Assembly: GCA_019359035.1 (NCBI GenBank)
Contig: JAHHIC010000093.1
Location: forward strand, 124,001-188,000
From: Scytonematopsis contorta HA4267-MV1
GTDB lineage: Bacteria; Cyanobacteriota; Cyanobacteriia; Cyanobacteriales; Nostocaceae
DNA length: 64,000 nt
Reading direction: 5' to 3'
The first letter of the stretch is position 1, and each line of letters opens with the position of its first letter. This document shows, in pieces, positions 35,870 to 43,573 of the stretch. The notes beneath the pieces are model-generated. The model worked only from the letters and a program-made list of their open reading frames with translations, was not told the DNA's origin and did not search any database. The position numbers and the translations under genes are program-made.

Positions 35870-37030
35870 ATGAAAAAACAAATTTTACTTTCAACTCCTC
35901 ACATGGGACACCTCGAATTAGAGCTTGTCAAAGAAGCCTTTGCAACTAACTGGATAGCTCCTGTCGGACCTCATGTAGATGCTTTTGAGCAAGAATTTTG
36001 TCAATTAACAGGTACAAGCCATGCAGCTGCGGTTAGTTCTGGTACTGCGGCTATTCATTTAGCTCTACAGTTAATTGGAGTATCTAGGGGTGATGAAGTA
36101 TTTTGTTCTACTTTGACCTTTGCAGCTACGGCTAACCCCATTACCTATCTTGGAGCAAAACCGGTTTTCGTAGATAGTGACCGGACTTCTTGGAATATGA
36201 ATCCAGACTTATTACAAGATGCCTTGGAATATCGTGCAAAAATTGGTAAATTACCAAAAGCTGTTCTACTAGTGCATTTGTATGGTCAAAGTGCGGATAT
36301 TGAGCCTATTCTGAAAGTTTGCAATCAATACGACATTCCTTTGATTGAAGACGCTGCTGAAGCTTTGGGTGCTACCTACAAAGGACGTTCTCCAGGTACT
36401 TTTGGGCTAATGGGTATTTATTCATTTAATGGAAATAAAATTATCACTACATCTGGTGGTGGAATGTTGGTTTCTGACAATGAGCAATTGGTAGCGAAAG
36501 CAAGGTTTTTAGCAACTCAAGCACGTGACCCAGCTCCTCATTACCAACACTCAGAAATTGGTTACAACTATCGTCTGAGCAACGTTCTAGCAGGAATAGG
36601 ACGGGGGCAGTTGCAAGTGTTATCCGAACGAGTCGCAGCCAGAAGGCGCAATTTTGAAATTTACGCCTCAGCTTTAAGCAAGTTACCAGGAATTGAATTT
36701 ATGCCAGAAGCCGATTTTGGAACTTCTACTCGTTGGTTGACCTGTTTAACAATTGACCCAAATGTATTTGGTTCGAGTCGCGAACAAGTCAGAATGACGC
36801 TAGCTCAGCAACAAATCGAATCTCGTCCAGTTTGGAAACCTTTACATCTCCAGCCTGTATTTTCAGAATGTGAATGTATCGGAGGTGAAGTGGCAGAAAA
36901 TTTATTTGCACATGGGCTTTGCTTACCTTCTGGTTCCAATTTAACTGATGAAGAGTTGGAACGAGTTATTCGGGCAGTTATGTCTATTTATGATAAGACT
37001 AAACAAAAGCAAGTCGTTTTTTTTAATTAA
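35870..37030 (+). CDS. DegT/DnrJ/EryC1/StrS family PLP-dependent sugar aminotransferase
   Basis: 386 residues. The PLP lysine is K190 in SFNGNKIITTSGGGM. The N-terminal LSTPHMGHLELELVKEAFATNWIAPVGPHVDAFE and DAAEALGATYKG match the PglE/WlbE-type enzymes that transfer an amino group from glutamate to C4 (or C3) of a UDP-keto-sugar. The 4-keto-6-deoxy product of the dehydratase at 17125 is the likely substrate, giving a UDP-4-amino-4,6-dideoxy-GlcNAc. A separate acetyltransferase of the PglD type is not seen, which leaves the FemAB-like proteins as candidates to acylate the new amine. Confidence 0.93.
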   Translation: MKKQILLSTPHMGHLELELVKEAFATNWIAPVGPHVDAFEQEFCQLTGTSHAAAVSSGTAAIHLALQLIGVSRGDEVFCSTLTFAATANPITYLGAKPVFVDSDRTSWNMNPDLLQDALEYRAKIGKLPKAVLLVHLYGQSADIEPILKVCNQYDIPLIEDAAEALGATYKGRSPGTFGLMGIYSFNGNKIITTSGGGMLVSDNEQLVAKARFLATQARDPAPHYQHSEIGYNYRLSNVLAGIGRGQLQVLSERVAARRRNFEIYASALSKLPGIEFMPEADFGTSTRWLTCLTIDPNVFGSSREQVRMTLAQQQIESRPVWKPLHLQPVFSECECIGGEVAENLFAHGLCLPSGSNLTDEELERVIRAVMSIYDKTKQKQVVFFN

Positions 37031-37174
37031 GATACTACAATCAATTTTCAAAGAATAGTTAGAATAGATATATTTTGAAGTCTTTGACTCAGGTAAAATC
37101 AGAATTTTATTTTTTACTGTTCCCGCAACTAAGTTTCAGTTATATCTAACTTTATAAAACATGGAAATATTGTT

Positions 37175-39373
37175 ATGGAAGAGAAAGAATCATCTTTTAG
37201 CCTAATGAGATACTGGTTAATCCTAAAACGACGTTGGCTCCCAGGATTAGCCGTATTTCCACCGATTTTTATGCTTGTATTTATTGCCTTAAGCGCGAAA
37301 AAACCCGTTTTTATCGCAGAGGGAACCCTTAGGTTTCAAAAAGTAAATACAACTTCTTCCTTAACTGGAGTAGGAAAAGAATTAGGTGACTTAACACCGC
37401 TTGCAGAAAAGACTAATCCTTTGAGTACAGAGGCAGAAGTTATACGTTCTTACGATGTTGTAGAAAAAACTATCACCACACTCAATCTGCGAAACGAAGA
37501 GACGGATGAGCCTCTGAAAGCTCAGGATTTTCTGTCAAATTTAAACGTTAATGAAATTCAAAAAACTGATGTCCTAAAACTTTCCTATCAGCATACAAAT
37601 CCTAAATTAGCGGCACAAGTTGTAAACACACTCATGGCTGTTTATTTGGAGCATAACGTATCTTCCCAGAGAGCTACGGTGAGAGCAGTTCGTAAATTTT
37701 TGGAAAAACAATTGCCACAAGCCGAACTGCAAGTCCGTAAATTAGAAGTGGAAATGCGTGAGTTCAAGGAGAAAAACAAAATTGTTGCTATAGAAAACGA
37801 GGCTTCAAAGGCTGTAGAAATAATTACAGATTTGCAAAAGCGGATTGGCGAAATCAAATCAAGAATAGCCGATGTAGATGCTCAGTTTAAATCTATACGC
37901 AGTAAAGTAGGTGTTGATACAGAGCAAGCAGTACTAGTGACTACACTAAGCCAATCTTCAGGAGTACAAGATATTCTGAAAGAAATTCAGCAAGTAGAAT
38001 CTGACTTGGCTTCTAAGCGCACAAAGCTTTTAGATATACATCCAGAAATAATTAGCTTAGAGCAGAGGTCAGAAAGATTAAAAACAATATTGCAACAAAG
38101 AATTGAAGAAGTATCCCCCAATCAAAGAATAAAACTGAATAGTAAACTACAACAGGGTCAGTTACAACAAGAACTAAGTGCAGAACTTGTTAAACTAGAA
38201 TCAACACGTATGGGTTTAGCTGGTGAGTTATTTACATTAGGCAACTTAGAGAGAACTCATCGGCAGCGACTGAGAAATTTGCCTAGTTTAGAACAACAGC
38301 AACGTCAATTAGAACGCAAATTACAAGCAGCTCAATCTACGTACTCATTACTGTTACAACGACTACAAGAAACTCGTATCGCAGAAAATCAAAACGTGGG
38401 TAACGTCGGTATTATATCCAAAGCCCAAGCACCAGAAGCGCCATCTGTTTCTCCTAGCAATGCTTATTATGCTGCAGCTTTAGTCAGTTTGTTAGGTTCA
38501 CTGGGATTAATGTATCTTTTAGAAGTAAGAGACAAATCCGTCAAAACTGTGGAAGAAGCAAGAGATTTATTGGGATTAACTCTATTAGGTATTATTCCTT
38601 CTTTTAGCAAGCCCAAAATATCTATTGGTAATAATCAAGGGTCAGAATTAATTCCAAAACTTGTAGTTAGAGATGCTCCTCGCTCACCGATGAGTGAAGC
38701 TTATCGAATGTTGCGGGCAAATCTCAAGTTTATGAGTGCGGATAAAGAATTAAAAGTTATTGTTGTTACAAGTTCTGTACCAAAAGAAGGTAAATCAACC
38801 GTAGCAGCAAATTTAGCCGTCGCAATGGCACAGATGGAACGTAAAGTTTTATTAGTTGATGGAGACTTACATCGCCCAATTCAACATAAAATTTGGGAAC
38901 AGAATAACACAAATGGTTTAAGTAATGTAATAGTTGGGCAAATTGAAATTATGAAAGCGATTAAGAAAGTCATGGATAATTTGGATATCCTGACTGCAGG
39001 AGCTGTCCCTCCTTCTCCTGCATCGCTTTTAGATTCAAAGCGTATGGCTTCCTTAGTTGAAAGCTTTGCTAGCTACTATGATTTTGTCATCATTGATGCT
39101 CCTTCCTTAAACTTAGCGGCGGATGCTGCGACGCTCGGTCAAATGGCAGATGGAGTTTTGCTTGTGGTACGTCCAGGTATAGTTGATTCTGTTAACGCCA
39201 CTCTTGCACGAGAACTGTTAGAAAAGTCTGGTCAAAATGTTTTAGGGTACGTCGTTAATGCAGTTAATACTCAAAATGAGCAACAAATGAAATACTACTT
39301 TGAAGAGGAATATAATACTAACGAAAGTTCTCGTGACACTGTTGTTGTAAAACCAACCAACTCATTTTTTTGA
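37175..39373 (+). CDS. Polysaccharide co-polymerase / tyrosine autokinase (Wzc, BY-kinase)
   Basis: 732 residues. A Wzz-type domain follows the first membrane helix (about residues 24-40), then a long coiled-coil region (~170-400) and a second helix (~430-450). The cytoplasmic kinase domain follows, with Walker A SVPKEGKST (near residue 534), Walker A' VDGDLHRP (near 561) and Walker B FVIIDAPS (near 636). A tyrosine cluster KYYFEEEY lies close to the C-terminus and is the likely autophosphorylation site. It controls chain length and export of the polymer. No Wza outer-membrane partner or Wzb phosphatase gene is present in the window. Confidence 0.95.
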   Translation: MEEKESSFSLMRYWLILKRRWLPGLAVFPPIFMLVFIALSAKKPVFIAEGTLRFQKVNTTSSLTGVGKELGDLTPLAEKTNPLSTEAEVIRSYDVVEKTITTLNLRNEETDEPLKAQDFLSNLNVNEIQKTDVLKLSYQHTNPKLAAQVVNTLMAVYLEHNVSSQRATVRAVRKFLEKQLPQAELQVRKLEVEMREFKEKNKIVAIENEASKAVEIITDLQKRIGEIKSRIADVDAQFKSIRSKVGVDTEQAVLVTTLSQSSGVQDILKEIQQVESDLASKRTKLLDIHPEIISLEQRSERLKTILQQRIEEVSPNQRIKLNSKLQQGQLQQELSAELVKLESTRMGLAGELFTLGNLERTHRQRLRNLPSLEQQQRQLERKLQAAQSTYSLLLQRLQETRIAENQNVGNVGIISKAQAPEAPSVSPSNAYYAAALVSLLGSLGLMYLLEVRDKSVKTVEEARDLLGLTLLGIIPSFSKPKISIGNNQGSELIPKLVVRDAPRSPMSEAYRMLRANLKFMSADKELKVIVVTSSVPKEGKSTVAANLAVAMAQMERKVLLVDGDLHRPIQHKIWEQNNTNGLSNVIVGQIEIMKAIKKVMDNLDILTAGAVPPSPASLLDSKRMASLVESFASYYDFVIIDAPSLNLAADAATLGQMADGVLLVVRPGIVDSVNATLARELLEKSGQNVLGYVVNAVNTQNEQQMKYYFEEEYNTNESSRDTVVVKPTNSFF

Positions 39374-39469
39374 TAATCAATGCCTATTAGTTGCTAGGAA
39401 AGTGTATGCAGAAACATTTTTATAAATTTACAAATTTAAAATTAATTTCAGAGGTTAATATCATCATAG

Positions 39470-41431
39470 ATGTGTGGAATAGCTGGTTTTTGGGATGTTA
39501 TTAGGCAAGTTAGCAACGACTACTTGCCTGTTATTGTTCAGCAGATGTCGAATCAGCTGATTCATCGAGGTCCAGTTAGTAGCGGAATTTGGGTTGATCC
39601 AGAAGTGGGGATTGCGTTCGGACACCGACGACTCGCTATTGTTGACCTATCAACATTTGGGCATCAGCCGATGGTCTCTGCCAACGGTCGTTACGTATTG
39701 ACGTTTAATGGTGAAATCTATAACTTTTTGGAGTTGCGTCGGCAGCTACAATCTTTGGGGCATAGATTTCAAGGTGATTCTGATACTGAAGTCATGCTAG
39801 CTAGCTTCAGTCAATGGGGAGTTGTAGAAGCCGTTAAAAAGTTTAATGGTATGTTTGCTTTTGCCTTGTGGGACAGCCAAGAACGTGTTTTACACATTGG
39901 ACGCGATCGCCTGGGAGAAAAACCTTTATACTATGGCTTTTTGGGTAAAACATTCGTCTTTAGCTCAGAATTAAAAGCCTTGAAAGAGCATCCAAATTTT
40001 TCAGCAGAAATCAATCGTGATGCTTTGGCGTTATTCTTTCGTTACAGTTATATTCCAAGCCCCTATTCAATTTATCAAGGCATCTATAAATTGCCACCAG
40101 CGACTATACTGAGTTGGAACGGTAAATCTTCGTGTCCGCAGCCAATACCTTACTGGTCATTCCAAGAAACAGCTTCATTTGGTTCAGCTAACTTATTTAA
40201 AGGTACAGAAAGTGAAGCTGTAGAACATCTAGAAGCACTACTTTTAGATGCAGTAAAAATGCGAATGGTAGCTGATGTACCCCTAGGAGCTTTTCTATCA
40301 GGAGGAATTGATTCTTCTACAGTGGTAGCTCTGATGCAAGCAAATAGTAGCCAAAAAGTCAAAACATTTTGTATTGGCTTTAATGAAAATGCATACAATG
40401 AAAGTCCTTATGCTAAAGCAATAGCTCAACATTTAGGCTGCGACCATACAGAATTTTATGTTAGCCCACAAGATGCACTTGATGTTATACCTAAGCTACC
40501 AATTCTGTACGACGAGCCTTTTTCCGACCCTTCTGGGATTCCGACCTTTCTAGTTAGCAAACTCGCGAAACAGTATGTGACCGTTGCTCTGTCTGGTGAT
40601 GCTGGGGATGAACTTTTTGCTGGATACAATCGCTATTTATTCGGTCAGAAGCGTTGGCATCAAATAGGCTGGATACCAACAAAAATACGTCGTACTATTG
40701 CCCATACTTTAGCTGAGACTATATCTTTACCAAACGAACTTGCTAAGACTAAACTTAATATCCCCCCTAGCTCAGTAATACCATACCTTTTGAAACAAAG
40801 TAATCTTTATGAAACTGTAAACAAGTTTTCTGAAATTTTGGCTGTCCCAGATAGAGAAGCTCTCTATACTCGTTTAGTGTCCCATTGGAGGAATCCAGAA
40901 ACTCTAGTAATAGGTAGTTCAGAACCTTCTACTGTTTTTAACGATTGTCAACTATGGACACATAATTTTGATTTTATTCAACATATGATGTTTGCTGACA
41001 GTGTAAGTTATCTACCTGATGATATTCTTGTAAAGGTAGACCGTGCCAGTATGGGTGTAAGCTTAGAAGCTCGGATACCACTTTTAGACCATCGAGTTGT
41101 AGAATTTGCATGGCAAATACCATTATCAATGAAAATTCGTCAGGGGAAGAGTAAATGGTTACTACGCAAAGTTTTGCATAAATATGTGCCTCAAAGTTTG
41201 ACTGAGCGTCCTAAAATGGGGTTTGAAATTCCTATTAATAGCTGGTTACGAGGTCCTTTAAGAGATTGGGCACAGGAACTTTTAGAAGAAAGAAAGTTAG
41301 ACTCGCAAGGATACCTTAATTCAAGACTAATTCAGCAAAAGTGGGAAGAGCATATTTCTGGTAAGTGTAATTGGCACTATTATTTGTGGGATGTGCTAAT
41401 GTTTCAAGCCTGGTTTGAAGAAAATTTTTAA
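39470..41431 (+). CDS. asnB: Asparagine synthase (glutamine-hydrolysing) family amidotransferase
   Basis: 653 residues. The N-terminal Ntn glutaminase domain begins MCGIAGFW with Cys2 as nucleophile after Met removal, plus RHRRLAIVDL-like GHRRLAIVDL and NGEIYNF. The synthetase domain has the PP-loop SGGIDSS (residues 277-283). This is the AsnB type. In polysaccharide clusters such proteins often amidate carboxyl groups of uronic acids or attached amino acids instead of making free asparagine. Here it stands between the BY-kinase and a FemAB/GNAT-like gene, which supports a decorating role, but a plain asparagine synthetase cannot be excluded. Confidence 0.93.
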   Translation: MCGIAGFWDVIRQVSNDYLPVIVQQMSNQLIHRGPVSSGIWVDPEVGIAFGHRRLAIVDLSTFGHQPMVSANGRYVLTFNGEIYNFLELRRQLQSLGHRFQGDSDTEVMLASFSQWGVVEAVKKFNGMFAFALWDSQERVLHIGRDRLGEKPLYYGFLGKTFVFSSELKALKEHPNFSAEINRDALALFFRYSYIPSPYSIYQGIYKLPPATILSWNGKSSCPQPIPYWSFQETASFGSANLFKGTESEAVEHLEALLLDAVKMRMVADVPLGAFLSGGIDSSTVVALMQANSSQKVKTFCIGFNENAYNESPYAKAIAQHLGCDHTEFYVSPQDALDVIPKLPILYDEPFSDPSGIPTFLVSKLAKQYVTVALSGDAGDELFAGYNRYLFGQKRWHQIGWIPTKIRRTIAHTLAETISLPNELAKTKLNIPPSSVIPYLLKQSNLYETVNKFSEILAVPDREALYTRLVSHWRNPETLVIGSSEPSTVFNDCQLWTHNFDFIQHMMFADSVSYLPDDILVKVDRASMGVSLEARIPLLDHRVVEFAWQIPLSMKIRQGKSKWLLRKVLHKYVPQSLTERPKMGFEIPINSWLRGPLRDWAQELLEERKLDSQGYLNSRLIQQKWEEHISGKCNWHYYLWDVLMFQAWFEENF

Positions 41432-41478
41432 GTTCTTAACTAGGTTTTTTTCAGATTAGGAAAGCAAGTATCAATTTA

Positions 41479-42585
41479 ATGATGTCGGAATCCAAAATTT
41501 TTCAACTTCAAGAGATGAATATTCAAATAGTTCAGTTGTCAGATGCTTTGTGGTTAGAGACATTACAAAAACTCAGTCATGATATCTACCATTTACCCGA
41601 ATATTTTTCGATAGAAGCAGAAAGAAGTAAAACAATACCAGAAGCTGTTCTTATCCAAGAAGGTGAAAAAATATTCTTCGTACCCTATTTACTGCGTAGA
41701 TGCTCCGACATATTCATTGATAGTTTAGTAGCTCTTGAAGTTTTTGATGCTGTGTCACCTTACGGGTATCCTGGAATTTTAGTAAGTGAAGCTGCTGTAA
41801 ACAATCAGCAGTTTATAAATCAATCTATTGAAGAACTGAAGAAGGTATTGTATTCTAAAAATGTTTGTTCTGCATTTTTTAGACTACATCCTATAATTAA
41901 TCATGAGTTCAACAAAATTGTATCTCCTGAAATTTGTAAAACACATGGAGAAACAGTTTCGATTAATCTAGAAATTTCAGAAGATGAAATTTGGCGGGAA
42001 ACACGTCCAGAACATCGCAATCACATTAACCGTTGTAAGCGTACTGGATTTTCACCAAGGATAGTTAAGTTAGCTGATTATATAGATGAATTTATTATCG
42101 TATATAATCAAACAATGAACAGAGTAAATGCGAAAAGCTATTTCTATTTTGATAGCGAATACTTTCTTCAGCTAGCAAACTTTAATGAAAATATTCATTT
42201 ATGTCTTGTTGATTTAAATAATCAAATCGCTTGCGCGGGAATTTTTTTTGAATATTCTAGAATTGTTCAATATCATCTAGGAGGAACAAGAGAAAATTTT
42301 TTGAAGCAAGCCCCAAGTAAGCTAATGTTCGATTTCGTTCGTTTTTGGGCAAAAAAACGTGGAAATAAAATATTTCATTTAGGTGGTGGTGTAGGTGCTG
42401 CTAAAGATAGTCTTTACAATTTTAAAGCAGGTTTTTCTAAAAGGAGAAATACTTTTCAATCATTACGTATCATGATAGATTATGAGAAGTATGTTTCTCT
42501 CGTTAATCTCAAAGCAAAATCTTTAAGTATTCAGCCTGAAGCTCTAATAAAATCAGATTTTTTCCCCGCTTATCGCTACGAGTGA
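41479..42585 (+). CDS. FemAB/GNAT-like acyltransferase (2)
   Basis: 368 residues and clearly paralogous to the product of 34248-35363: both share the pattern LW.ETLQK..HD.Y..PEY..IEA.R.KT.PEA, VPYLLR, VSPYGYPGI-type text, INRCKRTGFSPR and a C-terminal HLGGG.G....SLYNFKAGFSK. By eye roughly half of positions match. FemAB-like proteins transfer aminoacyl or acyl groups to sugars or peptide stems. Having two copies in one locus suggests two successive additions or two acceptors. The start is at the first of two adjacent ATGs (41479); the second, at 41482, is equally possible. Confidence 0.8.
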   Translation: MMSESKIFQLQEMNIQIVQLSDALWLETLQKLSHDIYHLPEYFSIEAERSKTIPEAVLIQEGEKIFFVPYLLRRCSDIFIDSLVALEVFDAVSPYGYPGILVSEAAVNNQQFINQSIEELKKVLYSKNVCSAFFRLHPIINHEFNKIVSPEICKTHGETVSINLEISEDEIWRETRPEHRNHINRCKRTGFSPRIVKLADYIDEFIIVYNQTMNRVNAKSYFYFDSEYFLQLANFNENIHLCLVDLNNQIACAGIFFEYSRIVQYHLGGTRENFLKQAPSKLMFDFVRFWAKKRGNKIFHLGGGVGAAKDSLYNFKAGFSKRRNTFQSLRIMIDYEKYVSLVNLKAKSLSIQPEALIKSDFFPAYRYE

Positions 42586-42683
42586 ATTGCATAATTTCAC
42601 CATAATTTTTCTGAACACTAACTAGTGAATAGAATAAATTATTACCCCTGTTTTTGTTTTTATACAGTTTAGAGGAGTTAAGA

Positions 42684-43460
42684 ATGATGAGTAGTAGTAA
42701 CATGTTAACTAACAAAGATGTTTTCAGTAATTTAGATTTTGATACTTGGGCATATCTTAAAAATCTCAATCATACAGAAGAATTTTTATTAGGAAAATAT
42801 TTAAATAAGAATGCTAAAACCTTAGAGGCTGGGACAGGTGGGGGGAGAATTATATTGGGCATGAAAAAATTAGGATTTACATCTCTATCAGCTTTTGATT
42901 ATGTGCCCGAATTAATTGAAGAAGCAAAAAAGAAAGACACCACAGCGAGTATTTCTTTTTCTGTTGAAGATGCGACAGCTTTAAATTACCAGGACGAAGA
43001 TTTTGAGCAAATAGTGTACTTACAGCAAATCTTATGCTGCATGGAAGATGAGTCAGCAAGATTAAATGCTTTTAAAGAAGCTTACCGTATCTTGAAAAAT
43101 GGTGGGACAGCAGTCTTTTCTTTTTTAAGTATTGAAGACAGAATGAGCAAACCTTTTTACACGGCGTTTATAGTGTATTTACGGTTGTTACGACTAATGG
43201 GTAATTCCAAAACTTCTTTACAATATATTCCTTGGCTTAAATACAAAGGAAAACCTAACTTGGGAGCATTATTAGATAAAAAGCCCTATATGTATTGGTA
43301 TAAGTTGGAAGAAGCATATAATTATCTCGAAAAAGCAAACTTTAAGATAATTGCGATGGGTTCTGATTTCCAAGTCAATCAGGGTGATATGTATACTTCT
43401 TTGGCTGATTTGAAGAGGCAACCAATTCAAGGAGGCTTATACTTTGTTTGTACAAAATAG
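42684..43460 (+). CDS. Class I SAM-dependent methyltransferase (2)
   Basis: 258 residues from the ATG at 42684 (SD AGAGGAG); an in-frame TTG at 42654 lies before the SD and is rejected. SAM motif I is TLEAGTGGGRIILGM, followed by LSAFDYVPELIEEAKKK, SVEDATALNYQDEDFEQIV and a Methyltransf_11/25-like core. A hydrophobic stretch FIVYLRLLRLMG might sit at the membrane or bind a lipid-linked substrate. It is the last gene of the locus. It probably methylates the glycan or a lipid-linked intermediate; ubiquinone-type methyltransferases are a less likely alternative. Confidence 0.87.
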   Translation: MMSSSNMLTNKDVFSNLDFDTWAYLKNLNHTEEFLLGKYLNKNAKTLEAGTGGGRIILGMKKLGFTSLSAFDYVPELIEEAKKKDTTASISFSVEDATALNYQDEDFEQIVYLQQILCCMEDESARLNAFKEAYRILKNGGTAVFSFLSIEDRMSKPFYTAFIVYLRLLRLMGNSKTSLQYIPWLKYKGKPNLGALLDKKPYMYWYKLEEAYNYLEKANFKIIAMGSDFQVNQGDMYTSLADLKRQPIQGGLYFVCTK

Positions 43461-43496
43461 GCAGTTCCTGCTCTGTTGAAGGGGTGCGTTCAAGTA

Positions 43497-43526
43497 TATA
43501 CGGGCGGGTTCGGGATGCCCACCTCA
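43497..43526. repeat. Dispersed hairpin repeat (reverse copy)
   Basis: acgggcgggttcgggatgcc.. is a reverse-oriented relative of gtggggtgggcatccttgcc found at 15737 and 45896. The gggca/tgccc arms can pair. Confidence 0.6.
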
Positions 43527-43545
43527 CAATGACCTTACTCTGACC

Positions 43546-43573
43546 TGACTAGGTGTTTTGTTAACCCTAGTCA
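43546..43573. terminator. Stem-loop between convergent genes
   Basis: TGACTAGG (43546-43553) pairs with CCTAGTCA (43566-43573), followed by TTT. It overlaps the stop codon of the convergent pentapeptide gene and can serve as terminator for the end of the polysaccharide locus. Confidence 0.5.
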
